28,043 nt of DNA, taken from the NCBI GenBank assembly GCA_016777545.1, contig JADHRH010000001.1, forward strand, positions 1 through 28,043, in the 5' to 3' direction. The translations under genes were made by a program, and so were the position numbers. The notes beneath the pieces are model-generated. The model was given only the letters and a program-made list of their open reading frames with translations, was not told the origin of the DNA and ran no database searches. This document shows, one piece after another, positions 7,047 through 15,586 of the stretch. Each line of letters opens with the position of its first letter. Position 1 is the stretch's first letter. The stretch is from Candidatus Pelagibacter sp. (GTDB lineage: Bacteria; Pseudomonadota; Alphaproteobacteria; Pelagibacterales; Pelagibacteraceae).

Positions 7047-8459
7047 ATGACAAGCAACAAATCAACACAAAGTACAAAAGATGTATCTTCTGAAGCTTTA
7101 GACTGGGTTGTAATTCAAAAGGATATGAAAAATAAGCTAGGTAGCGATATATATGAAAGCTGGCTTAGAAAGATAGACTTTGTTGAAGAGATGAATAGCT
7201 ATGTCTTACTTTCGGTTTCTACCAGATTTATCCGAGACTGGATTACCTCAAGATATTTAGATCAAATTTTGCAAATAATAAAAACTTATAAGAAAGATTT
7301 AACAAGAATAGAGTTTAAGATTATTGAAAAAAATTCTGAAAATGAAATAGAAAATAATATTACTAAAAATCAAAATAATGAAAACATATCCTTCATTAAA
7401 GATACATACTTGCAATACAACAGAATAGACCCAAATAAAAGATTTGATAGTTTTATTACAGGAACAAGCAATAAACTTGCCTATGAGGCATCCATGAAAG
7501 TTTCAGAAAATATTTCTCATTATAATCCGCTTTATATTTATGGAGGAGTTGGAATGGGAAAAACACATTTATTAAATTCAATTGGTCTTTCATTAAAAGA
7601 AAAAAACAAAGTCATGTTTATTTCTGCTGAGAGATTTATGTATCAGTTTGTAAAATCAATTAAATCTAATGATATGGTAAAGTTTAAAGAGTACTTTAGA
7701 AATACTGACATATTATTGATAGATGATATTCAATTCATGAATGGTAAAGAAGCAATGCAAGAGGAGTTTTTTCATACGTTTAATGCACTATTAGATAAAG
7801 GCTCACAAGTAATAATCTCTGCCGACAGAGCTCCAAACAAATTATCAAGAATCCAAGATAGAATTAAATCAAGATTTGCTGGAGGTCTTGTTGTTGATAT
7901 ACAAAAACCAGATTATGAACTTAGAAGTAAAATTGTTAAGCAAAAAACAGAAGAATTAAACATTTTTTATTCAAATCAAGTAAATATTTCAGAAGAAATA
8001 CAAAAATTTATAAGCACAGAAATAACTACCAGTATTAGAGAGTTAGTAGGAGCAATTAATAGAGTTGTTTCCTTTTCAAGAATTTACAACAAAGTTCCAA
8101 ATTTATCAGAAGTTAAAGTAGTTTTAAAAGATCTATTAAATATTGGTGAAAATAAAGTAACAATAGATTTAATACAATCAACTGTATGTAAGTTCTTCAA
8201 AATTAGTAAAAATGAGATGTTGTCCTCAAGAAGATCAAGATATTTAGTTAGGCCGAGACAAACAGCGATCTATTTAACTAAAATATTAACCTCAAAATCC
8301 TTACCAGAAATAGGTAGAGAGTTTTCAAATAGAGATCATACAACAATTATTCATTCTGTTAAAACCATTGAAAAATTAAAAGAAAAAGATCCAGAAATGA
8401 CTAACAATATTAATAACTTAAAAAATCAGATATTGTATAATAAAGAAAATGAAATTTAA
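7047..8459 (+). CDS. dnaA: Chromosomal replication initiator protein DnaA
   Basis: A 470-residue AAA+ ATPase that binds DnaA boxes and melts the origin. A TTG at 7014 is in frame, but the ATG at 7047 (M-T-S-N-K-S-T) gives a conventional N-terminus and is preferred. Domain I is visible at about residues 20-75 (W-x-x-I-Q-K-D-M...Y-E-S-W-L-R), followed by a short Asn/Glu-rich linker. Domain III has Walker A G-G-V-G-M-G-K-T-H-L, Walker B I-L-L-I-D-D-I-Q-F, and S-A-D-R-A-P sensor region with R-I-x-D-R-I-K-S-R-F. Domain IV has the DNA-binding signature R-D-H-T-T-I-I-H-S. It overlaps dnaN by 11 bases, so the two are coupled. Confidence 0.97.
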   Translation: MTSNKSTQSTKDVSSEALDWVVIQKDMKNKLGSDIYESWLRKIDFVEEMNSYVLLSVSTRFIRDWITSRYLDQILQIIKTYKKDLTRIEFKIIEKNSENEIENNITKNQNNENISFIKDTYLQYNRIDPNKRFDSFITGTSNKLAYEASMKVSENISHYNPLYIYGGVGMGKTHLLNSIGLSLKEKNKVMFISAERFMYQFVKSIKSNDMVKFKEYFRNTDILLIDDIQFMNGKEAMQEEFFHTFNALLDKGSQVIISADRAPNKLSRIQDRIKSRFAGGLVVDIQKPDYELRSKIVKQKTEELNIFYSNQVNISEEIQKFISTEITTSIRELVGAINRVVSFSRIYNKVPNLSEVKVVLKDLLNIGENKVTIDLIQSTVCKFFKISKNEMLSSRRSRYLVRPRQTAIYLTKILTSKSLPEIGREFSNRDHTTIIHSVKTIEKLKEKDPEMTNNINNLKNQILYNKENEI

Positions 8460-9561
8460 CGTTAATCAACAAGATCTGCAACAAGCCCTTAATTATTGTC
8501 AGGGTGTGATAGAAAAAAGAAGTACACTTCCAATTTTATCTAATGTTTTGTTAAATGCCAGTAACTCAAACTTAACTATTACAGCGACAGATTTAGATTT
8601 AATTTTTATTCATCAAATTAATAATGTTGAAGTGTTAGAAGAGGGAAATACGACCACCACTTCATCTATTATGTATGATATTATAAGAAAATTTTCCTCT
8701 GGAAAAAAAATCAATTTATCTTTAACCGATGTTAGTAAGCTTCAAGTAGAGTCTGAAAAATCAATTTTTAATTTAAATTGTATTAGTGCATCCGAGTTTC
8801 CTTTGACTGATGAAAACTTCAATCAAAATGAGTTTATAATAAAATCAAAACAGTTATTAAAACTATTAAATAAATGTAAATTTTCAGTCTCTAATGATGA
8901 AACAAGACATTATTTAAGTGGAATTTTTTTTCATCAAACCCAAATAGAAGATAAAAACTTTCTAACAGCAGCTGCCACTGATAGTCACAGAATGTCTATA
9001 TCTAAAATAAGATTAGATCAAAAGATTGATTTTGAGCCAATAATTCTTCCAAAGAAAACAATCTTTCAATTATGCTCATTGTTAGAGAGCTATGATGGGG
9101 ATGTTAAGATTTCAAATGTTAAATCTAAAATTAAGTTTGAACTAAATAATAGTATTTTGATTTCCAAGTTAATTGATGGAAAATTTCCAAATTATATTCA
9201 AGTAATACCAAAAAATAATCAGAAAAAATTGGATATAAATTTAAAACTTTTTCTAGATTCAGTTGATAGAGTTGCATCGGTGTCATTAGATAAAAAAGAT
9301 GGCGTGAAATTTAATTTATCAAAAGATGTTTTAAATTTATCTGTAAACAATACAAATAGCGGAGATGGAAAAGAAAGCTTAACTGTAAAATTCGATCATG
9401 ATTTAGAGATAAGCTTTAACTCAAGATATTTAATTGACGTTGCTTCACAGCTTGATGGAGATAAAATAGAGATTTTCTTTAATGACACTGGCTCACCAGC
9501 ATTAATTAAAGATCCGGGTGACTTTGATAGTATATTTGTAATAATGCCTATGAAAGGCTAA
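8449..9561 (+). CDS. dnaN: DNA polymerase III beta subunit (sliding clamp)
   Basis: 370 residues, the usual length for the bacterial clamp that tethers polymerase III and other enzymes to DNA as a dimeric ring. Visible: N-terminal R-S-T-L-P-I-L-S-N-V-L (family signature K/R-x-T-L-P-I-L), T-A-T-D-L-D-L, A-A-T-D-S-H-R-M-S in domain 2, G-K-F-P-N-Y, and the C-terminal F-V-I-M-P-M-K (family V-x-M-P-M-R). The ATG lies inside the dnaA 3' end (11-base overlap). The downstream recF and gyrB partners seen in many genomes are not here: a convergent acyltransferase gene overlaps its stop by 4 bases. Confidence 0.96.
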   Translation: MKFNVNQQDLQQALNYCQGVIEKRSTLPILSNVLLNASNSNLTITATDLDLIFIHQINNVEVLEEGNTTTTSSIMYDIIRKFSSGKKINLSLTDVSKLQVESEKSIFNLNCISASEFPLTDENFNQNEFIIKSKQLLKLLNKCKFSVSNDETRHYLSGIFFHQTQIEDKNFLTAAATDSHRMSISKIRLDQKIDFEPIILPKKTIFQLCSLLESYDGDVKISNVKSKIKFELNNSILISKLIDGKFPNYIQVIPKNNQKKLDINLKLFLDSVDRVASVSLDKKDGVKFNLSKDVLNLSVNNTNSGDGKESLTVKFDHDLEISFNSRYLIDVASQLDGDKIEIFFNDTGSPALIKDPGDFDSIFVIMPMKG

Positions 9562-10268
9562 TTAATAGCATCGAGCTCGCTATAAATTACATTTTCAAGC
9601 TTGTGTAAAAAAACATTTTTTTCTAATCCAGGTTCAATTGGTTCTAAAATTGAAATAGTTATAATTTTATCAATTTTTTTAGGTCCTTTTTTTGGCCAAG
9701 TATTTCCAGAATTAATAGCTATAGGTTGGCAAGATATTTTAAGTTCCTCATAAATTCTGCCTGAACCTTTTTTAAAAGGTGTGCGTTCCTCCGGAGACAA
9801 CCGTGTACCTTGTGGAAAAATTATTAATGGTCTATCAGATGCATTTATTTGTTTTGATATATCATTAAAGAAGCCAAGATTATCTTTAGTTACTTTATTT
9901 CTTTTTATTGATATTGAACCAATTTTTTTTAAATACCAGCCAAATATGGGTATCATTAATAATTCCTTCTTAAGAATAAAAACTGGAGATTTAAAAATTG
10001 TTTGTAAATAAAAAGTTTCAAACATTGATTGATGAGAGGCAGCAATAAAAAACTTTCTATTATTGATAATATTTTCTTCTCCTTTAATTATAATTTTTGT
10101 TGATAAAAAAGTTTTTAAGCAAAAAGAGGTCCAGTATCCCATGATCTTACCACCAAATAAAACAATCTTTTTGGGAAGAAAAAGTGATGGTAGAAACAAT
10201 AAAGAAATAAAAATAATTCCAATATAAAAAAATAGAGAGAATAAAAAATTTCTTATCATTTTAATCAA
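9558..10268 (-). CDS. plsC: 1-acyl-sn-glycerol-3-phosphate acyltransferase (PlsC family)
   Basis: A 236-residue membrane-bound acyltransferase; members transfer a fatty acyl group to lysophosphatidic acid in phospholipid synthesis. An N-terminal hydrophobic segment of about 25 residues (F-F-Y-I-G-I-I-F-I-S-L-L-F) anchors it. The catalytic block is S-H-Q-S-M-F-E, i.e. H-x4-E where the family consensus is H-x4-D; the substrate block F-P-Q-G-T-R is intact. The conservative D-to-E change appears tolerated in related alphaproteobacterial proteins as far as I recall, so I do not read the gene as dead. The exact acyl acceptor is not certain. Last gene of the argH-lptM-lysA run, 3 bases after lysA, and convergent with dnaN. 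Confidence 0.85.
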   Translation of the reverse strand: MIKMIRNFLFSLFFYIGIIFISLLFLPSLFLPKKIVLFGGKIMGYWTSFCLKTFLSTKIIIKGEENIINNRKFFIAASHQSMFETFYLQTIFKSPVFILKKELLMIPIFGWYLKKIGSISIKRNKVTKDNLGFFNDISKQINASDRPLIIFPQGTRLSPEERTPFKKGSGRIYEELKISCQPIAINSGNTWPKKGPKKIDKIITISILEPIEPGLEKNVFLHKLENVIYSELDAIN

Positions 10269-10271
10269 AAA

Positions 10272-11486
10272 CTAGATTAATTGATCAAGTTTTTGTCTTT
10301 TTTTAATAACATTAATTTTAGTTCCTTTGATCAGTATTTCTGCTGCTTTTGGTCTGAGGTTATAGTTTGAACTTAAAGACATTCCATACGCCCCAGTATC
10401 ACACATTACAACAAGGTCTTTCTCTTTTAATTTTTGAAACTTTTTTAAAGTTGTAAATTTATCTGTACTTTCACAAATTGGACCAACAAATTCATAAGTT
10501 TTCTTTGAAAGCCTGCTGTGTTTTGTTGCAGGTAAAGTTTTATGGTTTGCACCATATAAAGCTGGTCTCATTAGATCATTCATTGCAGCATCAAGTATTA
10601 TAAAATCTTTTTTATCATTTTGTTTTATATAAATTACTTGAGAAATTAGTGATCCTATATCACCAACTATAGATCTACCTGGTTCAAATATAATTTTAGA
10701 TTTATGTTTTTTTAAAAATTTATTTATAGCCAAATTGTATTTTTTATAATTTAGTTTTTTGGTATTTTCTTCGTAAGATATTCCCATTCCCCCACCAAGA
10801 TCAATAAACTCAAAATTATGATTACTTTTTTTAATAATTTTATCGATAACATTAAGCATTTTTTCATATGGCTGATGATCTAAAATCTGACTACCAATAT
10901 GAACACTTAGACATTTTAATTTTATATTTTTGGATAGTTTTGTGTAATTAATTAGTTCAAAAAATATTTTTTCATCTACTCCAAATTTATTTTCTTTTTT
11001 ACCTGTGGAAATTTGTTTTAAAGTTTTGGCATCTGTATTTGGATTTAGTCTAATTCCTATATCAACTACTTTCCTTTTATTTTTTGCAATTCTTTCTATT
11101 TCAATAATTTCACTTTTTGACTCTGCATTTATTAATAAAATTTTTTTATCAATAGCATAGTTTATTTCCTTAGCCGTTTTACCAACCCCAGAAAAAACAA
11201 TTTTTTTTGGGTTTACCCCAGCTTTAAGGGCCATCATCAACTCTCCCATTGAAACAACATCTGCGCCCAAGCCTAATTTTCTAATTTCTTTAATTAAATT
11301 TACATTAGTATTTGATTTTATTGCAAAACAGACCAGCGGAGAAAATGATTTAAAATTATTTTTAAAATTATTTATATTATCTTTTAGTCTTTTATAAGAA
11401 TAGCAGTATGTAGGTGTCCCAAATTTTTTGGCAATATCCTCAACTTTAATTTTTTCTATAGAAAGTTTTTTATTTATATATTTCAT
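10272..11486 (-). CDS. lysA: Diaminopimelate decarboxylase
   Basis: A 404-residue PLP enzyme (fold type III, alanine-racemase-like barrel) catalysing the last step of lysine synthesis, meso-diaminopimelate to L-lysine plus CO2. Visible: PLP lysine in C-F-A-I-K-S-N-T-N near residue 59, S-V-H-I-G-S-Q, the phosphate-binding Gly-rich D-L-G-G-G-M-G-I-S-Y, E-P-G-R-S-I-V, and the substrate motif C-x-x-x-D...G-P-I-C-E-S-T-D with C-D-T-G-A-Y-G and L-S-S-N-Y-N-L-R-P at the end. Length is typical. Its start codon shares one base with the stop of lptM (TAATG), placing it in an argH-lptM-lysA operon. Confidence 0.96.
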   Translation of the reverse strand: MKYINKKLSIEKIKVEDIAKKFGTPTYCYSYKRLKDNINNFKNNFKSFSPLVCFAIKSNTNVNLIKEIRKLGLGADVVSMGELMMALKAGVNPKKIVFSGVGKTAKEINYAIDKKILLINAESKSEIIEIERIAKNKRKVVDIGIRLNPNTDAKTLKQISTGKKENKFGVDEKIFFELINYTKLSKNIKLKCLSVHIGSQILDHQPYEKMLNVIDKIIKKSNHNFEFIDLGGGMGISYEENTKKLNYKKYNLAINKFLKKHKSKIIFEPGRSIVGDIGSLISQVIYIKQNDKKDFIILDAAMNDLMRPALYGANHKTLPATKHSRLSKKTYEFVGPICESTDKFTTLKKFQKLKEKDLVVMCDTGAYGMSLSSNYNLRPKAAEILIKGTKINVIKKRQKLDQLI

Positions 11487-11599
11487 TAATTAATAGACTT
11501 AGGAAAAACCATTTCGTTCCCAACATATTTAGGGTCTCCTTTTTTTCCACAGGCAAATAACAAAGAAGAAAATATACAGATTAAGATTAATTTTTTCAT
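11486..11599 (-). CDS. lptM: LptM (YifL-type) small lipoprotein
   Basis: A 37-residue lipoprotein precursor. It has a Lys-Lys start, a hydrophobic core L-I-L-I-C-I-F-S-S, and a lipobox L-F-A-C, with the lipidated Cys at residue 17 followed by the diagnostic G-K-K-G-D-P. LptM assists maturation of the LPS translocon LptDE in E. coli, and this motif at the same argH/lysA position is widespread in proteobacteria. There are two adjacent ATG codons (11602 and 11599); the first would give Met-Met. The start lies 4 bases after the argH stop, and its stop overlaps the lysA start by one base. Confidence 0.88.
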   Translation of the reverse strand: MKKLILICIFSSLLFACGKKGDPKYVGNEMVFPKSIN

Positions 11600-11603
11600 C
11601 ATT

Positions 11604-12992
11604 TTATAATTTCTTATATTTCATTATCATTTTTTTAATATTATCAAAAGATGTTCCACCATAGGATTTTTTTGAATTTACAGAGTATTTTACATTAAAT
11701 ACCTTTAAGACTTCAGTTGTAAGCTTTGGTTCTATTTTCTTTAATTCTTCAATGCTCAATTCATTTAATTTTTTATTTTTTTTCTCTGCAAAATTAACAA
11801 TCGATGCAGTTGTTTGATAAGCTTTTCTAAATGGCATTGAATGATTTTTAACAAGATAGTCAGCTAAATCGGTAGCCGTGATGTAGCCTGAATTTGCAAG
11901 GTCTAGCATTTTTTGCTTGTTCGGTTTTAAATTTTTCAAAACTTCATTTAAAATTGCTATGCAATTATTTAATATCTCATTAGATTTGAATAATATTTCC
12001 TTATCATCCTGAAGATCTTTAAAATAGGATATTGGAAGACCTTTTAATATTGTTAGCATCGAAAATAAGTTTCCATAAGTTGATCCTGTTTTTCCTCTTA
12101 AATATTCTAATAGATCAGGATTCTTCTTTTGTGGCATTATTGAAGAACCAGTAACAACTTTGTCCGATAGAACAATTAAATTGAAAGCATCAGAGTTCCA
12201 AATAATAAGTTCTTCAGCAATTCTTGAGATGTGCATTGAACAAACAGAAGCACTATACAAAAAATCTAAAACAAAATCTCTATCCGCCACTGTATCAATA
12301 GAGTTATTAGTTGGCTTTTTAAATCCTAATTTTTTTGACGTAAAATTTCTATCAATATTAAAAGAGGTTCCTGTTAATGCTGCTACACCTAATGGACATT
12401 CTGATAAACTTTCCAGGTTATATGAAAATCTTTTTTTATCTCTACTAAACATCTCTACATAAGCCATTAAATAATGAGCAAATGAAACTGCTTGAGCATT
12501 TTTCAAATGAGTAAATCCTGGCATTATAGTTTCAATATTTTTTTCAGAAATTTTAAGAATTGTTTTTATAAGACTATCTAAATTTTTATTAATTTCTTTA
12601 GTAGCAGATGTTGTCCACATTTTAAAATCAGTAATTACCTGATCATTTCTTGATCTAGCAGTATGAACATAGCCAGCTTCTTCTCCTATAATTTGAAATA
12701 ATCTTTTTTCAATATTCATGTGAATATCTTCATACTTTTTGTTAAATTCAAATTTATTTTTTAAAATTTCTTTTTCAATTTTGTTTAGTCCATAAATTAT
12801 TTTATTTTTAATTTTAAAACTAATAATTTTTTGTCTAAAAAGCATCTCAACGTGTGCAATAGAACCTAAAATATCCTCTCTAAAAAGTTTTTTATCAACA
12901 TCGATTGAGTTACCAACTTTTTGAAATAAGGTGGAAGCATCTTTTTTTATTCTTGCTCCCCATATTGCAGTATTGTTTTTATTTTTTAGCAT
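11604..12992 (-). CDS. argH: Argininosuccinate lyase
   Basis: A 462-residue homotetrameric lyase that cleaves argininosuccinate to arginine and fumarate, the last step of arginine synthesis. Visible: N-terminal I-W-G-A-R (family W-G-G-R-F), H-M-N-I-E-x-R-L, H-T-A-R-S-R-N-D-Q-V near residues 108-117, the catalytic T-G-S-S-I-M-P-Q-K-K-N-P-D loop near 275-288, and L-T-G-T-S-F-N-I-D-R. Length is normal. It is first in the argH-lptM-lysA-plsC operon and is divergent from the tlpA-like gene with 24 bases between start codons, so the two promoters must share that region. Confidence 0.96.
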   Translation of the reverse strand: MLKNKNNTAIWGARIKKDASTLFQKVGNSIDVDKKLFREDILGSIAHVEMLFRQKIISFKIKNKIIYGLNKIEKEILKNKFEFNKKYEDIHMNIEKRLFQIIGEEAGYVHTARSRNDQVITDFKMWTTSATKEINKNLDSLIKTILKISEKNIETIMPGFTHLKNAQAVSFAHYLMAYVEMFSRDKKRFSYNLESLSECPLGVAALTGTSFNIDRNFTSKKLGFKKPTNNSIDTVADRDFVLDFLYSASVCSMHISRIAEELIIWNSDAFNLIVLSDKVVTGSSIMPQKKNPDLLEYLRGKTGSTYGNLFSMLTILKGLPISYFKDLQDDKEILFKSNEILNNCIAILNEVLKNLKPNKQKMLDLANSGYITATDLADYLVKNHSMPFRKAYQTTASIVNFAEKKNKKLNELSIEELKKIEPKLTTEVLKVFNVKYSVNSKKSYGGTSFDNIKKMIMKYKKL

Positions 12993-13016
12993 GATAATTA
13001 ATTATACATATTTAGT

Positions 13017-13532
13017 ATGAAATTATTAATAATATTTATTTATTTAGTGGCTAGCACCTTTAGCCATGCAGAAGAAAAGCTAGATATAAAAAATTTGGTT
13101 TTAACTAAAAATCCTAAAACGTATGAAAATGTAATTTTCAACGATGCAAATCAGAATAGTGTTAATTTGAGTGATTTTAAGGGAAAATTACTAATACTAA
13201 ATTTTTGGGCTACCTGGTGTGCTCCTTGTCGAGAGGAAATGCCATCACTCGATAATCTTCAGGTAAATTTAGAGCTTAATAATCTAAAGATTTTTCCAAT
13301 TAATATCGGCCGAGAGGATATTTCAAAATCTGAGTCTTTTTTTAAAGAGTTAAATATTAAAAATTTAGATATTTATTTTGACTCGCCAATTACTTTGGCA
13401 AAAAAATTTTCCTTAAGAGGAGTTCCAACAACAATTTTTTTTAATAAAAAAGGTGAAGAATTTGCTCGTTTAATAGGATCAATCGATTTTAATGATGAAG
13501 GATTTATTAAATGGTTAAAAAATTATAATTAA
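13017..13532 (+). CDS. tlpA: TlpA/ResA-type exported thioredoxin
   Basis: A 171-residue thiol-disulfide oxidoreductase with an N-terminal signal/anchor (I-I-F-I-Y-L-V-A-S-T-F-S, probable cleavage after S-H-A at residue 18). The thioredoxin fold starts near residue 40 and carries the redox site W-A-T-W-C-A-P-C-R-E-E-M-P; the cis-Pro follows in R-G-V-P-T-T near residue 138. Such proteins act in the periplasm, typically reducing apocytochrome c or copper-site thiols. A TlpA gene divergent from argH is a known alphaproteobacterial arrangement. Its 3' end overlaps the convergent HIG1-type gene by 4 bases. Confidence 0.9.
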   Translation: MKLLIIFIYLVASTFSHAEEKLDIKNLVLTKNPKTYENVIFNDANQNSVNLSDFKGKLLILNFWATWCAPCREEMPSLDNLQVNLELNNLKIFPINIGREDISKSESFFKELNIKNLDIYFDSPITLAKKFSLRGVPTTIFFNKKGEEFARLIGSIDFNDEGFIKWLKNYN

Positions 13533-13732
13533 TTTTTAAAGAAGTAGGCAAAACAAACTAATGCTACTATAGCTAAAAATTGCAACAATACTCTAAGTTG
13601 CATTAGCTTATTGGAATATTTTTTACTTGTTTCGCCACCTTTAAATAGAGTGCCAATTCCTAGAATCAAAACAACGGCCACCACTATCAAGAGAACTATA
13701 CCAAGTATTTTAACTAATGTTCCTGAAATCAT
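13529..13732 (-). CDS. HIG1-domain / twin-transmembrane protein
   Basis: A 67-residue membrane protein with two hydrophobic helices (about residues 6-30 and 48-65) joined by a polar loop containing G-G-E-T-S-K-K-Y-S-N-K-L-M-Q-L-R-V-L-L-Q. That loop matches the HIG1_N (hypoxia-induced gene 1) pattern S-N-x-L-M-x-x-R-V-x-x-Q. In mitochondria HIG1 proteins (Rcf1/Rcf2, HIGD) associate with cytochrome c oxidase and respiratory supercomplexes; the bacterial members are thought to be related but their role is not established. It is transcribed divergently from the esterase gene, with 49 bases between starts. Confidence 0.8.
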   Translation of the reverse strand: MISGTLVKILGIVLLIVVAVVLILGIGTLFKGGETSKKYSNKLMQLRVLLQFLAIVALVCFAYFFKN

Positions 13733-13781
13733 AATTATATTGTAGAGTGTTTTTTTTATATTAAAACATAATAAAATATCT

Positions 13782-14438
13782 ATGACATTTTGCCTATCAA
13801 CAACAATTGTAAACCCTGAAAAAGATATTCCAATTAAATATGCGGTTATTTTGCTTCATGGATATGGTGGTGATGGAAAAGATATAAGCATGCTAACACT
13901 AAACTGGAAGAGGTTTTTACCTAATGCTATTTTTTTATGTCCAAATGGACATGAAAAATGTGAAATTAATCCAGGTGGCTACCAATGGTTTGATTTAACA
14001 AAAGATGATCCAGAATATATTTTAGAACAATCCAAAAAAGCAGAAACTAAACTGCATGAATTTATTGAAGAAATTAAAGAAAAATACAATTTAGAAAATT
14101 CACAAATTTGTTTATCTGGCTTTAGCCAAGGCTGCATGATGTCCATAAACTTAGGTTTAACAAGTAATGAGAATTATAATTGTGTAGTTGGATTTTCAGG
14201 TAAAATAATCAATCAAGATGATTTAAAAAAAAGAAAAAAATCTTTAACAAAAATGTTTTTAATACATGGAGACAAAGATGCTGTTGTATCCCCTACTCAT
14301 TTATTAGAGGCAAAAGATTTTTTAATTAGAAATAATGTAGAGGTAGAAACAAAAATGATTGAGAATTGTGAACATCATATTCCAATCGAAGCCTCAAGTG
14401 CTGCATTAAACTATATAAAAAATAGTTTTAATATTTAA
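13782..14438 (+). CDS. Alpha/beta-hydrolase, phospholipase/carboxylesterase family
   Basis: A 218-residue serine hydrolase of the dienelactone hydrolase / phospholipase-carboxylesterase group (E. coli YpfH-like). Visible: oxyanion region L-L-H-G-Y-G-G-D-G near residue 24, nucleophile elbow G-F-S-Q-G near residue 115, catalytic Asp in H-G-D-K-D-A-V-V near 167 and catalytic His in N-C-E-H-H-I-P near 200. There is no signal peptide, so it is cytoplasmic. The natural ester substrate is unknown. It is followed after 47 bases by the HNH gene on the same strand. Confidence 0.88.
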   Translation: MTFCLSTTIVNPEKDIPIKYAVILLHGYGGDGKDISMLTLNWKRFLPNAIFLCPNGHEKCEINPGGYQWFDLTKDDPEYILEQSKKAETKLHEFIEEIKEKYNLENSQICLSGFSQGCMMSINLGLTSNENYNCVVGFSGKIINQDDLKKRKKSLTKMFLIHGDKDAVVSPTHLLEAKDFLIRNNVEVETKMIENCEHHIPIEASSAALNYIKNSFNI

Positions 14439-14485
14439 AATTCTATTCATTGATAAAGTAATAATTTTCAGTTAAAGTTTTATTT

Positions 14486-15052
14486 ATGATTTTTGGTGAT
14501 CAAAATTTATCTTTAGAAAAGTGTCCAGCTTTAGTTTTAAATGCTGATTATAGACCTCTAAGTTATTATCCGTTGTCACTATGGAGTTGGCAAGATTCTA
14601 TTAAGTCAGTTTTTTTAGATAGAGTTTCTATCGTTAGCAATTATGATAAAATAGTTAGAAGTCCATCTTTTAACATGCGATTACCAAGTGTAATTGCTTT
14701 AAAGAGTTTTATAAAACCTCAGGCAAATCCAAGCTTTACCAGATTTAATGTATTCTTGAGAGATAGATTCTCTTGTCAATATTGTGGAAGTGGTGAAGAG
14801 CTAACTTTTGATCATTTACTTCCAAGGTCTAAAGGAGGTCAAACTAATTGGGACAATGTTGTAACTGCATGCTCGTCATGTAATGTAAAAAAAGGTGGTA
14901 GGTTGTTAAAAAATTCTGACATGACTCTTAATCAAGCTCCATATCAGCCAACAACTGAAGATTTGCATAAAAATGGTAAACATTTTCCTCCAAACTTTCT
15001 TCATAAAAGTTGGATGGATTATTTATACTGGGATGTTGAGCTTGAAGCTTAA
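14486..15052 (+). CDS. HNH-domain nuclease-like protein
   Basis: A 188-residue protein with a C-terminal HNH module: C-Q-Y-C-G (first zinc pair), L-T-F-D-H-L-L-P-R-S-K-G-G (the H of the motif), W-D-N-V-V-T-A-C-S-S-C-N (N and second zinc pair). The N-terminal ~80 residues (L-N-A-D-Y-R-P-L-S, W-x-W-Q-D-x-I) match the widespread chromosomal HNH proteins often annotated 'HNH endonuclease'. These are conserved single-copy housekeeping genes in many bacteria rather than parts of a mobile intron, and their role is unclear. Its stop abuts the convergent Coq7 gene with no spacer. Confidence 0.88.
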   Translation: MIFGDQNLSLEKCPALVLNADYRPLSYYPLSLWSWQDSIKSVFLDRVSIVSNYDKIVRSPSFNMRLPSVIALKSFIKPQANPSFTRFNVFLRDRFSCQYCGSGEELTFDHLLPRSKGGQTNWDNVVTACSSCNVKKGGRLLKNSDMTLNQAPYQPTTEDLHKNGKHFPPNFLHKSWMDYLYWDVELEA

Positions 15053-15586
15053 TTATACTTTTTCAGATATAGAAATTGCAATCTTCGAGCCTGTTTTTAT
15101 TATTTTATCTAAAATAGAATAAGCGCCTTGTTTTGTAGCACCTTCCTCGTATGCAATATCTTTATGATGTAATTCATCTTCTCTAAATTTGATTATTTTT
15201 TTCTTAAGTTCTTTTTCATCGCTCTCTAGTTCATAAATTTGACTCGAGTAATGTTCATCAATAACTTCTTCAACAGATGCTGTACATAACATAGCTGCTT
15301 TTTTTCCTAAAATAGCCGTGCCAAAGCCAAGTCCAACACCAAGAATATCCCATAAAGGTAGAAACTTAGTAGGCTGAATATTTCTTTTTCTTATTTCATT
15401 TTCAAAATAATCACAGTGTTCTTTTTCATGGACTTTCATTTGTTCAATTTTTTTTTTTAAATCATCGTCTTTTATAAATGTATTAAGCGCTAGTAATTGA
15501 CCTTCATAAATTTTTATTGCACCTCGCTCACCAGCATGATCTACTCTAATAAATTCTTTAACTCTATTTTTATTTGTTTTTTTCAT
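15053..15586 (-). CDS. coq7: Demethoxyubiquinone hydroxylase, Coq7 type
   Basis: A 177-residue ferritin-like di-iron monooxygenase of the ubiquinone pathway (5-demethoxyubiquinol to 5-hydroxy form). The ligands are visible in order: E20 in D-H-A-G-E-R-G-A, then E-x2-H in E-K-E-H-C-D-Y, E in S-V-E-E-V-I-D-E-H, and E-x2-H in R-E-D-E-L-H-H-K-D. Length matches short bacterial Coq7 proteins. The oxygenase replaces UbiF in many alphaproteobacteria. Its start lies inside the dsbB 3' end (17-base overlap), so the two are co-transcribed. UbiE and UbiB of the same pathway are at 3162-5434. Confidence 0.95.
   Translation of the reverse strand: MKKTNKNRVKEFIRVDHAGERGAIKIYEGQLLALNTFIKDDDLKKKIEQMKVHEKEHCDYFENEIRKRNIQPTKFLPLWDILGVGLGFGTAILGKKAAMLCTASVEEVIDEHYSSQIYELESDEKELKKKIIKFREDELHHKDIAYEEGATKQGAYSILDKIIKTGSKIAISISEKV

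Noticed and set aside
9558-10268. PlsC-like gene as an inactive acyltransferase because of H-x4-E
   Set aside because: The rest of the active-site blocks are intact, the change is conservative and the gene is full length.
14486-15052. HNH gene as a homing endonuclease or mobile element
   Set aside because: No intron, intein or repeat boundaries around it; it matches the widespread conserved chromosomal HNH family.
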